Shown: piece by piece, positions 50,696 to 58,254 of the stretch | Numbering within the stretch: the stretch's first letter is position 1 | How the letters are laid out: every line of letters starts with the position of its first letter | Source: Candidatus Woesearchaeota archaeon | Lineage (GTDB): Archaea; Nanobdellota; Nanobdellia; Woesearchaeales; JACPBV01 | Length of the DNA stretch: 64,000 nucleotides | Reading direction: 5' to 3' | Assembly (NCBI GenBank): GCA_019323195.1 | Contig: JAHWHQ010000036.1 | Coordinates: 7,641-71,640, forward strand | Translations under genes and position numbers: made by a program | Notes under the pieces: generated by a model | What the model saw: the letters and a program-made list of their open reading frames with translations, nothing else | Database searches by the model: none | What the model was told of the DNA's origin: nothing

Positions 50696-51403
50696 ATGCC
50701 TAATACAATCCCTACTGGCTCTAAAATCCTGGACAGGATGCTTAACGGGGGGTATGAGAAAGACATAATCACTACAATATACGGGCCTGCAGGGTCAGGG
50801 AAGACCATATTGTGCATGCTCTGCAGCATTAATCTCTGCCGCAACGGCAAGAAGGTAATATATGTCGATACTGAGAATAATTTTTCTGCAGAGAGGCTGA
50901 AACAGGTAGCTGCTTATGATTATAACAAGATACTGGACAGGATAATATTCCTTAAGCCTACATCTTTTGAGGAGCAGATGAAGGCTTTTGACAAGCTAAG
51001 GAATGTTGTTGACAAGAACATAGGGCTTATAGTTGTCGATACTATAGGGATGCTCTACAGGATAGAGCTGGGGAAGAACGAGGATGTCTATAATGTAAAC
51101 AGGGAGCTGGGAAGGCAGATATCCTGCCTTAGCGAGATAGCAAGGAAGAAGCACATACCTGTCTTGTTAGCCAACCAGGTCTATGCGGATTTTGAGAACA
51201 AGGGAAAAGTGAACATAGTAGGGGGGGATCTGCTGAAGTACAGCTCAAAGTGCATGATAGAGCTGCAGGCTACACCTGCAGGGAACAGGAGGGCTCTGCT
51301 GAGGAAGCACAGGTCTATACAGGCTGACCAGGAAATCACCTTTAAGATAGTTGAGGGCGGCATCATAGGGACAAGGGAGGGGAAGGGGTTCAGGCTTTTT
51401 TGA
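50696..51403 (+). CDS. radB: DNA repair and recombination protein RadB
   Basis: 235 residues from ATG 50696 (MPNTIPTGSKILDRMLNGGYEKDIITTIYG). This is a single RecA/Rad51-type ATPase core without the N-terminal HhH domain of RadA, as expected for the euryarchaeal paralogue RadB. Walker A is GPAGSGKT (residues 30-37). VIYVDTENNFSAERL and LIVVDTIGMLYR (Walker B) follow, then PVLLANQVYAD (L2 region start) and RKHRS near the end. RadB assists recombination and has weak recombinase activity. The C-terminal residues are complete. Monocistronic by appearance. Confidence 0.95.
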   Translation: MPNTIPTGSKILDRMLNGGYEKDIITTIYGPAGSGKTILCMLCSINLCRNGKKVIYVDTENNFSAERLKQVAAYDYNKILDRIIFLKPTSFEEQMKAFDKLRNVVDKNIGLIVVDTIGMLYRIELGKNEDVYNVNRELGRQISCLSEIARKKHIPVLLANQVYADFENKGKVNIVGGDLLKYSSKCMIELQATPAGNRRALLRKHRSIQADQEITFKIVEGGIIGTREGKGFRLF

Positions 51404-51459
51404 ACATAAGTTTTTTAAACAAAACTCTATTTTCATAGCATATAAACAGAGGCATTAAC

Positions 51460-53016
51460 ATGGCAGGAAACGGCAAAATAAAGGAATTTAATGAGAAGAA
51501 GAGAGAGCTTGCTCCTAACAAGGAGCTTGTCAAGAAGCAGCATGAGAAAGGCAAGCTTACTGCATCAGAAAGGCTGGGATTGCTGCTGGATGAGGGCTCT
51601 TTTACAGAGATAGATGAGTTTGTAGAGCTTAAAAGCCATGATTTTAACCTGCAGGATAAGAAAAGGGCAGGAGACGGCGTCATTGTCGGATACGGCACTG
51701 TCAATAAGAGGCCTGTCTGCGTGTATGCGCAGGACTTTACCTTTATGGGCGGCTCTATGGGGGAGATGCATAATAGGAAGATAGCTAAGGTTATGGATTT
51801 GGCTTTGAAAACAGGCTGTCCGCTGGTAGGGCTGTTTGATTCCGGCGGTGCAAGGATACAGGAGGGCATCAACGGGTTAGACGGAGGGGGAAGCATCTTC
51901 AGGATGAATACATTATGCAGCGGCGTCATCCCGCAGATAAGCGCGATCATGGGGCCGTGCGCAGGGATTGCTGTCTACTCGCCTGCATTGACTGATTTTG
52001 TTTTTATGGTCGATAAGACCAGCTATATGTTCATAACAGGGCCTGATGTTGTTAAGAGCGTCACAGGAGAAAAGGTGGATTTTATCGGCCTTGGAGGGGC
52101 GGACGTGCATAATAAGAAAAGCGGGGCAGCGCATTTCTCGGCATCTAATGAGAAGGAGTGCATACTGAAGATCAAAAGGCTGCTGAGCTACCTGCCGCAG
52201 AATAATCTTGACAACCCTCCTGCGATCGATATGGGGGATTCACCCGAAAGGCTGAACAATACCCTGAATGATATAATACCTTCTGATTCCAGGAAGAGCT
52301 ATGATGTTAAGGATGTTATAAGCGAGATAGCTGACAAAAGATCCTTTTTTGAGATACATCCAGAGTATGCGCAGAACTGCGTAGTGGGGCTTGCAAGGCT
52401 TAATAATAATGTAGTGGGGATAGTTGCAAACCAGCCAAAGGTCCTTGCAGGATGCCTGGACATAAACAGCTCCAACAAGATATCGAGGTTTGTAAGGTTC
52501 TGCGACTCTTTTAACATACCGCTGATAAACCTGGTCGATGTTACAGGATACCTGCCAGGGACAGAGCAGGAGTATAACGGGATAATAAAGAACGGAGCCA
52601 AGATACTTTATGCATACTCTGAAGCTACAGTCCCTAAGATAAGCCTGGTAGTAAGGAAGGCCTATGGGGGGGCTTATATAGCCATGGTGAGCAAGGACAT
52701 GGCCTATGATTATGCGATGGCATACCCTATGGCAGAGATTGCTGTGATGGGTGCTGAGCAGGCGGTCAATATACTTAACAGGAAAGAGATGGGGTCAAAG
52801 CAGTGGGATAATATAAGGAAGAAAAGGGTTGATGAGTTCTCTGAGAAATTCCTTAACCCCTACTTGGCTGCAAAAGAGGGAAGGATAGACAAGGTAATAG
52901 AGCCAAAGGAGACAAGGGTTGCCCTGATCAAGGCGCTTGAGATGCTGCTTTCAAAAAGAGATATCCTTAAGGGCAAGAAGGCAATGCCTAGAAAGCATGG
53001 GAATATCCCATTGTAA
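51460..53016 (+). CDS. Acyl-CoA carboxylase carboxyltransferase subunit (PccB/AccB type)
   Basis: 518 residues, full length for the fused alpha/beta carboxyltransferase. It transfers CO2 from carboxybiotin to acetyl-, propionyl- or similar acyl-CoA. Recognised blocks are KGKLTASERLGLLLDEGSFTEIDEF (about 28), FMGGSMGEMHNRKIAKVMDLALKTGCPLVGLFDSGGARIQEG (about 88) and the second half with GTEQEYNGIIKNGAKILYAYSEATVPKISLVVRKAYGGAYIAM (about 360). PccB and methylmalonyl-CoA decarboxylase alpha share this fold, so the acyl specificity cannot be read by eye. The BCCP gene follows 1 nt after the stop. The TTTTTTAAAC element near 51411-51420 may be the TATA box. Confidence 0.93.
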   Translation: MAGNGKIKEFNEKKRELAPNKELVKKQHEKGKLTASERLGLLLDEGSFTEIDEFVELKSHDFNLQDKKRAGDGVIVGYGTVNKRPVCVYAQDFTFMGGSMGEMHNRKIAKVMDLALKTGCPLVGLFDSGGARIQEGINGLDGGGSIFRMNTLCSGVIPQISAIMGPCAGIAVYSPALTDFVFMVDKTSYMFITGPDVVKSVTGEKVDFIGLGGADVHNKKSGAAHFSASNEKECILKIKRLLSYLPQNNLDNPPAIDMGDSPERLNNTLNDIIPSDSRKSYDVKDVISEIADKRSFFEIHPEYAQNCVVGLARLNNNVVGIVANQPKVLAGCLDINSSNKISRFVRFCDSFNIPLINLVDVTGYLPGTEQEYNGIIKNGAKILYAYSEATVPKISLVVRKAYGGAYIAMVSKDMAYDYAMAYPMAEIAVMGAEQAVNILNRKEMGSKQWDNIRKKRVDEFSEKFLNPYLAAKEGRIDKVIEPKETRVALIKALEMLLSKRDILKGKKAMPRKHGNIPL

Positions 53017-53017
53017 A

Positions 53018-53401
53018 ATGCAGGACCTAAAGGTTAATATAAACGGCGAGGAATACAGGGTTAAGGTAGAAGAGGCTTCTTCAGGAAAACTTAATGTTTA
53101 TTTTGACGGAGAGAAATTCGAGGTAGAGACAAAGTCCGACATAGAAAAGCAGCTGTTTGATGAGATCGAAAGGCAGGAGAAGGGAAAGGATAAAGGCGTC
53201 ATAACAGCGCCGATGCCAGGGGTCGTGTTTTCTGTTGATGTTAAGGTAGGGGATGATGTCAAGAAAGGGCAGAAGGTTATCGGCCTTATGGCGATGAAGA
53301 TGGAGAATGAGGTATGCGCTCCTGCAAGCGGAAAGGTCAAACAGGTTAAGGTCAGGAAAGGGGATTCTGTAAATAAAGGGGACATACTTGTTGTCTTATG
53401 A
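53018..53401 (+). CDS. Biotin carboxyl carrier protein
   Basis: 127 residues from ATG 53018. The frame is open further upstream, but that part lies inside the carboxyltransferase gene and has no family similarity. The C-terminal biotinyl domain (about 60-127) has ITAPMPGVVFSVDVKVGDDVKKGQKVIGLMAMKMENEV, with the biotinylated Lys at residue 94 in AMKM. The N-terminal half (VNINGEEYRVKVEE) is the short beta-rich region typical of BCCP and oxaloacetate-decarboxylase-type carriers. It carries CO2 between the biotin carboxylase (60279-62162) and the carboxyltransferase upstream. Its 3' end overlaps a small convergent gene by 6 nt. Confidence 0.93.
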   Translation: MQDLKVNINGEEYRVKVEEASSGKLNVYFDGEKFEVETKSDIEKQLFDEIERQEKGKDKGVITAPMPGVVFSVDVKVGDDVKKGQKVIGLMAMKMENEVCAPASGKVKQVKVRKGDSVNKGDILVVL

Positions 53402-53539
53402 TGCTGCTAATTCATTCCACTTGAATTCCCGTATCTTTATGCCCCTTTTTCTTAAGTGCGTCGAAATCTCCCTGTTCAGCTGGAGGATGTTCTCTGATTC
53501 TGCCATATAGGCAAGCTCTTCCATTTGTTCGAGGTTCAT
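53396..53539 (-). CDS. Small protein, 47 aa, unknown
   Basis: MNLEQMEELAYMAESENILQ... ends with IREFKWNELAAS. ATG 53539 overlaps the stop of the upstream small membrane-protein gene in an ATGA, so translational coupling supports it as real. The sequence is soluble and helical with no recognised domain. The frame is open upstream to 53659, but that part overlaps the membrane-protein gene and is unlikely to be translated. Function unknown. The 3' end overlaps the BCCP gene on the other strand. Confidence 0.5.
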   Translation of the reverse strand: MNLEQMEELAYMAESENILQLNREISTHLRKRGIKIREFKWNELAAS

Positions 53540-53775
53540 TTTTCTTTTTCTCCTGAGGTTTTTCCGAATAAGATGCCTGTAAGGACGTTCAATGCCCATG
53601 CCTGGAAAACGTTTATCTGAAGCAGCTGGAAGTTCTTGAAGACATAGTTCCAGAGCCACATGACAGGGAAGGCAAGGATCAGTCCGACTAATGCAGACAG
53701 AAGTATGATCAGAAACATTGTATAGCCAAGCTCGAAAATCCTTTTTAGCAAAGGCGTGTTGTCTAAAAACCCCAT
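53536..53775 (-). CDS. Small membrane protein, 79 aa, unknown
   Basis: Two hydrophobic segments (YTMFLIILLSALVGLILAFPVMWLW, about 18-42, and INVFQAWALNVLTGILF, about 54-70) and a basic C-terminal tail. The layout resembles small archaeal membrane proteins of unknown function. A TATA element (GTATAAATTA, about 53796-53804) is centred 25 nt before the ATG. Its stop overlaps the start of the 47-residue gene. Confidence 0.65.
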   Translation of the reverse strand: MGFLDNTPLLKRIFELGYTMFLIILLSALVGLILAFPVMWLWNYVFKNFQLLQINVFQAWALNVLTGILFGKTSGEKEK

Positions 53776-53794
53776 CTTTACCGGTAATTTATGC

Positions 53795-53805
53795 TAATTT
53801 ATACA
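53795..53805 (-). promoter_or_regulatory. TATA box of the small membrane-protein gene
   Basis: TGTATAAATTA on the minus strand, about 25 nt upstream of ATG 53775. Confidence 0.45.
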
Positions 53806-53826
53806 TGTTATTGAAAATAAATTGGT

Positions 53827-54846
53827 TTATTCTGTTTTATCTGGCAACATTTTTTTTAAATTATTATTATCTATCTCATAAGCCCTGATAAATGAATCAT
53901 CAATATGGGCAAATACTAATGCTTTTTCTTTATCCTTCTCTATTACATCGCTTACAAAGGTTATTGATTTTGCTTCAGGATCATCAATTAGAGGTTTGGG
54001 CGAGATCCATGGGATATCTCCTGTCTTAGGATTAAATAAGAATATGCCCCCACAAAATTTTCCATAAATCTTTTTATTCTTAACTGTCCTTGGAGGGGAC
54101 CTTCCGTTTAAAATACCTACTAATAAATTTTTATGTGTGATAAATTTAGGGTTAAGGATCGGCCCAGGAGATAAACCGCCTTTTACCCAGGAATATTTCA
54201 TCTTGCCAGGGTCTGCGACGGTCTTTATAGGTTTCCAGTCCTTACCCCCATCCTTGACCAATGCTGCATCAATTGAGGTATTTCCAAGGCCATAACCTTT
54301 TTCAACCAGATTTATCCTTCCAAAGACGTATCTCTTAGGGGATATTGTAAGCTCTTTAAACCCGGCAGACCAGATTCTGTTTTTTTTAACAGGAGAAAGC
54401 ACTGGTTTAGTAGCGTTTAATGCCCATATACTTTTTCCCTCTGCATGGCCTAAAAAAATGCCAAAACCTTTTTGCTTTATCAGTCTGTAAGCAATAGTGA
54501 AATATAGATGGATTGTTTTTTTAGAATCGATGCATATTGTCGGATCTTCCAACCCTATAAACTCCATGTCCCTTTTATTTACTTCGTTTATGATCTTATT
54601 GATACCTCTTATCTTTAATTCTTTTTTACGCTTCCAATTCAGGCCGTCTTTGCTTTCCAGGATGAATAATTTACTCCTGTCTACAAAACCTTCTATACCA
54701 GGATTTCCTTTTCTTTTGATGATTTCTCTGGCAACCCCTTTAAAGCCTTTAGGATATCTTAAAACAGATAAAGACATGACAGGATGGTCTGTTTTGTATA
54801 CCGGGGGAACATGCATAGAAATAATAGGGTTTAGTTTTTTTATCAT
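53827..54846 (-). CDS. Beta-propeller glycosidase-like protein (GH43/GH130-type fold)
   Basis: 339 residues, no signal peptide. Repeated strands with LFILESKDGLNWKRK, FIGLEDPTICIDSKKTIHLYFTIAYR, WSAGFKELTISPKRYVFGRIN and ALVFAHIDDSFIRAYEID resemble the five-bladed propeller of GH43, GH32 and GH130 enzymes. The LEDPT block recalls the catalytic EDP motif of GH130 phosphorylases, though other expected residues could not be confirmed. Likely acts on mannosides or related sugars inside the cell; this is inference. The start is ATG 54846 with a TATA element at 54868-54877. Confidence 0.6.
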   Translation of the reverse strand: MIKKLNPIISMHVPPVYKTDHPVMSLSVLRYPKGFKGVAREIIKRKGNPGIEGFVDRSKLFILESKDGLNWKRKKELKIRGINKIINEVNKRDMEFIGLEDPTICIDSKKTIHLYFTIAYRLIKQKGFGIFLGHAEGKSIWALNATKPVLSPVKKNRIWSAGFKELTISPKRYVFGRINLVEKGYGLGNTSIDAALVKDGGKDWKPIKTVADPGKMKYSWVKGGLSPGPILNPKFITHKNLLVGILNGRSPPRTVKNKKIYGKFCGGIFLFNPKTGDIPWISPKPLIDDPEAKSITFVSDVIEKDKEKALVFAHIDDSFIRAYEIDNNNLKKMLPDKTE

Positions 54847-54867
54847 ATTATAGATGATGATAACGGG

Positions 54868-54877
54868 GTTATAAAAG
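54868..54877 (-). promoter_or_regulatory. TATA box of the propeller gene
   Basis: ACTTTTATAA on the minus strand, centred 26 nt upstream of ATG 54846. Confidence 0.45.
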
Positions 54878-54949
54878 TTTTTTTATTTTGTAGGGTATTC
54901 TGCTTAGGGCTGTCTGAACATCAAATTCTGGCGGCTAGAATTTCTTCTA

Positions 54950-56476
54950 TTATGGGCTGTCTGTAACCAGACCAGTTCCTACAAAACATCTTATCTTTCT
55001 TATCCCGAACATGGAGTAGGACATCGCCCTATGATTTCCATCTTCAATATCAAATTGAGTTATTTTATACCCAAAACCAAGATTTTCTTTAGCCCATTCA
55101 TTGGCATTGACCCTTCTGGTTCTGAGCCCTTTCTCTGTTAATATGATCGGAAAAAGCCTATAGATTATGTCTGCATGCTTTCTTATTGAAATTAATTTTG
55201 AAATTCTATTTTCCTTGAGGTTTGGCCTGCTTTTTTTAGGCCATTGGAACCTATGCGTCTTATGTATCAGATCATTGATCTTGGCTCCGGTTTCTAAAAG
55301 ATTACCGCATGTTGTAAAATGGTCAATACCCCCAAATGCAGGCCAGACACCAATGTTTTTGGTGTCAATAATTCGGACTGTCCAACTGCATAGGTTTATT
55401 CTTTTCAGCCTTGTTTTATCTTTTATCTTACTGTCCAATTCCTTTTCAGAGTACCCCGATATTTCCCGGTATATCTCCCTGTATGCCCTTATAAAAAGGC
55501 TTCTGCTTATATCAAACCTTTTATCCAGACCCAGCTTATCCTTCATTTTATTTGCCATAACAAAGGACCTTTTTACAGCAATAGACGGGGGTTCTCTTTT
55601 GTTATAGATAATTCCTGAGTTTTCTATTCTCTCTACTAAATCCCTATAAAATTTCCTGATTTTATCACTAAAGCCATAAATCTTATTCTCCCCAGATATA
55701 TTCCTGCCTATTGAGATATTGAATCTTTTTTTTAGCTCTTTTAGCTCACTTAGCTCTTCCTGTATGCCATAATTTTCTGCAACCCTTTTGAATGCATGGA
55801 TATAATAATCCAGCAGGAACAATCTTTTTGTCTGGAGTTTTGAAAGCTGTACCTGAATCTCTTCTGAATATTTTAATATCTGTTCTAATATGATCAACAG
55901 GGAGATGATTTCCTCCTCTACCTGTCTTCTGCTTTTTTGTTGTAGGTTGACCAGTAAGAATATTATATATGGTTCCAGTTTTAATTCTTCACGAGACTTC
56001 ATTTCCTGGAGTCTTGCATCAGGTTCGATGATCCTTTCTATTTTTCTTATGTTTACTACAGGCTTTAGAAGGCTAAATATGCTTTGATGATTCAGTTTTT
56101 TTTGATTTCTTATCGTTTTCTTAATATCTGAATCTATCTTATAGATAATCTCTTTTTCTTTTTGTAAAAATCTCCTGCTAAATAAGCTATCTGATCCTAT
56201 CTCTTTTAAGACTATCTCCCTCAGGTCTTTCAGTTTTTGAAAATCCTGTTTTTGTTCTGTTCCTATTGTTTTTTCAATATCATCCAGGATTTTTTGAACA
56301 GCAGCGATATATTCTCTTATTTTTTTAGCTATGTGAAATCCTATTTTATTTCTTGTTCCTTCAAGAAACAGATTGAACTCTTTTTCTATCGATTCGAGTG
56401 ACTGCTCTTCCTGGAATAAGTCTTCAGGATTGATTGTTAGTATATTCCCTGCCAATGTTGTCTTTATGAGAGCCAT
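54950..56476 (-). CDS. Unknown 508-aa protein with coiled-coil body and ParB-like C-terminal motif
   Basis: Residues 1-240 are strongly helical and charged with predicted coiled-coil stretches (for example KLKDLREIVLKEIGSDSLF and RRQVEEEIISLLIILEQILKYSEE). A middle region has an RxxxxAYREIYREISGYSEKEL block and WTVRIIDTKNIGVWPAFGGIDHFTTCG. The last 40 residues include ITQFDIEDGNHRAMSYSMFGIRKIRCFVG, which resembles the ParB/sulfiredoxin-fold signature (DGNHR..A....G...I...V). The function is unknown. A DNA- or nucleotide-processing role is possible. A TATA box (56501-56510) lies about 28 nt upstream of the ATG. The gene is isolated and somewhat AT-rich. Confidence 0.6.
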   Translation of the reverse strand: MALIKTTLAGNILTINPEDLFQEEQSLESIEKEFNLFLEGTRNKIGFHIAKKIREYIAAVQKILDDIEKTIGTEQKQDFQKLKDLREIVLKEIGSDSLFSRRFLQKEKEIIYKIDSDIKKTIRNQKKLNHQSIFSLLKPVVNIRKIERIIEPDARLQEMKSREELKLEPYIIFLLVNLQQKSRRQVEEEIISLLIILEQILKYSEEIQVQLSKLQTKRLFLLDYYIHAFKRVAENYGIQEELSELKELKKRFNISIGRNISGENKIYGFSDKIRKFYRDLVERIENSGIIYNKREPPSIAVKRSFVMANKMKDKLGLDKRFDISRSLFIRAYREIYREISGYSEKELDSKIKDKTRLKRINLCSWTVRIIDTKNIGVWPAFGGIDHFTTCGNLLETGAKINDLIHKTHRFQWPKKSRPNLKENRISKLISIRKHADIIYRLFPIILTEKGLRTRRVNANEWAKENLGFGYKITQFDIEDGNHRAMSYSMFGIRKIRCFVGTGLVTDSP

Positions 56477-56499
56477 GCAGATTTGTACTACGTATAGTT

Positions 56500-56511
56500 A
56501 ATATATAATTA
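56500..56511 (-). promoter_or_regulatory. TATA box of the ParB-like gene
   Basis: AATTATATATTA on the minus strand, about 28 nt upstream of ATG 56476. Confidence 0.45.
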
Positions 56512-56549
56512 TTTCTGTTATACCCCTGTTTCCTTTTCTTAAGCAAAAA

Positions 56550-56560
56550 ACATAAATACT
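56550..56560 (+). promoter_or_regulatory. TATA box of the thioesterase gene
   Basis: ACATAAATACT centred 26 nt upstream of ATG 56581. Confidence 0.5.
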
Positions 56561-56580
56561 AAGATGAAATACCTATCCTT

Positions 56581-56967
56581 ATGAACAAGACAGAGCATAG
56601 GGTAAGGTATTCTGACACAGACCATTTTGGCGTGGTGTACTATGCAAGGTACCTTGACTGGTTCGAGGCAGGAAGGACAGAGATATTAAGGGAGAAAGGC
56701 GTTACTTACGCTGAGCTGGAGAAGAAGGGGTTTTTTGCTCCTGTTGTCGAGATAAAGGTCAACTATAAGAAGCCTGCAAGGTATGATGATGTTGTCGAGG
56801 TGGAGACAAGCGTCTCGCATGTTGGCAACTCAAGCATAAGGTTTGATTATAAGGTGTTTAACAAGAAGACAAAGGAGCTGTTGGCTGAGGCTTATACTGT
56901 CAATGTTTTTATCAATAAAGATATGGAGTCTGTGAGGATACCTGATGAGGTTAGGGATGTTTTGTGA
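56581..56967 (+). CDS. Acyl-CoA thioesterase, YbgC/FcbC hot-dog family
   Basis: 128 residues. The hot-dog fold signature YSDTDHFGVVYYARYLDWFEAGR (residues 10-32) includes the catalytic Asp of the 4-hydroxybenzoyl-CoA/YbgC group and the GVVYY run. VVEIKVNYKKPARYDDVVEVET continues the fold. It hydrolyses acyl-CoA (or acyl-ACP) thioesters in the cytosol; chain length cannot be read from sequence. It stands alone with its own TATA box, between the two halves of the acyl-CoA carboxylase set, consistent with acyl metabolism. Confidence 0.92.
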   Translation: MNKTEHRVRYSDTDHFGVVYYARYLDWFEAGRTEILREKGVTYAELEKKGFFAPVVEIKVNYKKPARYDDVVEVETSVSHVGNSSIRFDYKVFNKKTKELLAEAYTVNVFINKDMESVRIPDEVRDVL

Positions 56968-57059
56968 ATAAATTGGATAATAATGTTTTGAAGATAAAAT
57001 AGACATCTTTTAGTAAGTTTTTTATATTTGGTATGAATATTATATCTTATATTGGGGTT

Positions 57060-58109
57060 ATGCATTTAATGAAAAAATTATATTATTTAATTATACCTTT
57101 TCTATTGATTTTTATTATTGGATGTTCTACATGTAGAAAACCATATATTGAATTCAAAAAAGGAGATTGTTGTTTGGATTCTAATAGTAATGGTATATGT
57201 GATAATGATGAAAAACTTAACACCAAAGAAGTACCAGATATACAAGGGATGGTTGTAAAAGAAATTGAAAAAGAAAATTGCCCCCATGAGTGTTGTAATG
57301 GTATTAACTTTAAAATTAAATTTTGTAATGATGAAGATGAATGTATAAACCATAAGTGTATTTTGATTGATACAGATAAAGACGGCTTAGGAGATAGTGA
57401 AGAAATAAGATTAGGGACTAATCCAAACTTAGAAGATACTGATGGGGATTCCTTAAATGATGCTGTTGAATTAAATATTAGAAAAACATCACCCCTAAAT
57501 CCAAATACAGATAATGATAGATATGATGATTATGAAGATCAGAATCCTTTAATGATAAACTCAGCTAATATAAATATTAATGTAGAGAAAGTTGAAGATG
57601 AAGAAGATGTTGATTTTCTTGAGTTTATTACTTCAGATTCTGCCACAAAAGGAGTTACTGAAGCATCTGCAGTTGGAGGTACTATTGGAAGTATATTCCC
57701 TGGTATAGGAACAGCCACTGGTGCATCTGCTGGAGGAGGTATTATTTATTTTAAGAATCTTATTGATTATTTTAAACCTAGTGATATAAGGACATTAAAG
57801 TTTACTATTTCAAATAATGGTGATGATTATACTTCTTTTTTAAACTTCAAATTATATGTTAAAATAGCATATTCCAAAGATAATGAAATAATTTCTCAAA
57901 AAGATGTATTGATTGATGGTTTTAGTTTAGGGAAAATTGAAGTAAAAGAGATAACCGAAAAAGTAACTTCTTTTTCAATAAAAAAATTAGAAAACCATAT
58001 TAGTTCAATATTTCCTGAGCCAAATGAATGTGAGGGAATTATATTTTCATCTTGTAAAGTATCTTATAATTATTTTATTGATAATATTGATTTTGAAAGA
58101 TTTAATTAA
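57060..58109 (+). CDS. Lipoprotein-like secreted protein with TSP3/Ca-binding repeats
   Basis: 349 residues from ATG 57060 (MHLMKKLYYLIIPFLLIFIIGCSTC); the frame opens at 57033 and ATG 57069 is also possible. The hydrophobic segment ends in a lipobox-like FIIGC, so it may be lipid-anchored. Cys-rich residues 20-100 contain CCLDSNSNGICDNDE. Thrombospondin type 3-like repeats follow (DTDKDGLGDSEEIRLGTNP, DTDGDSLNDAVEL, about 108-165). A glycine/alanine-rich hydrophobic stretch (about 200-230) could insert in a membrane. The rest is beta-rich and unrecognised. The codon use is markedly AT-rich compared with the surface operon. Confidence 0.6.
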   Translation: MHLMKKLYYLIIPFLLIFIIGCSTCRKPYIEFKKGDCCLDSNSNGICDNDEKLNTKEVPDIQGMVVKEIEKENCPHECCNGINFKIKFCNDEDECINHKCILIDTDKDGLGDSEEIRLGTNPNLEDTDGDSLNDAVELNIRKTSPLNPNTDNDRYDDYEDQNPLMINSANININVEKVEDEEDVDFLEFITSDSATKGVTEASAVGGTIGSIFPGIGTATGASAGGGIIYFKNLIDYFKPSDIRTLKFTISNNGDDYTSFLNFKLYVKIAYSKDNEIISQKDVLIDGFSLGKIEVKEITEKVTSFSIKKLENHISSIFPEPNECEGIIFSSCKVSYNYFIDNIDFERFN

Positions 58110-58178
58110 AAAAAGCCAAAATAACAAAATCTACTAAGTGGGATTATCTGGACCTATAATTATCAAAAATAGATCTCT

Positions 58179-58250
58179 TACCAATATCTACCAATATCTA
58201 CCAAATTGGTAGAAAGATTTATATACTACCAATTTATCTCTAATTGGTAG
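58179..58250. promoter_or_regulatory. Operator array and promoter of the Fic gene
   Basis: Half-site CTACCAA occurs as direct copies at 58178-58184 (first base T), 58188-58194 and 58198-58204. The last forms a perfect palindrome with TTGGTAG (58206-58212). A second palindrome, CTACCAATT-7 nt-AATTGGTAG, spans 58226-58250. The TATA box (TTTATATAC, 58218-58226) lies between them, so the second palindrome covers the predicted transcription start near 58247. This is a textbook layout for repression, most simply by the gene's own C-terminal HTH. Confidence 0.75.
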
Positions 58251-58254
58251 AATA

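Noticed and set aside
52937..53017. Extended start for BCCP inside the carboxyltransferase gene
   Set aside because: The extra 27 residues have no BCCP similarity, and ATG 53018 directly after the upstream stop gives a normal operon junction.
58179..58212. Short regularly spaced repeats that could suggest a CRISPR remnant
   Set aside because: Units are only 7-10 bp, with no 25-40 bp spacers and no cas genes. They are operator half-sites.
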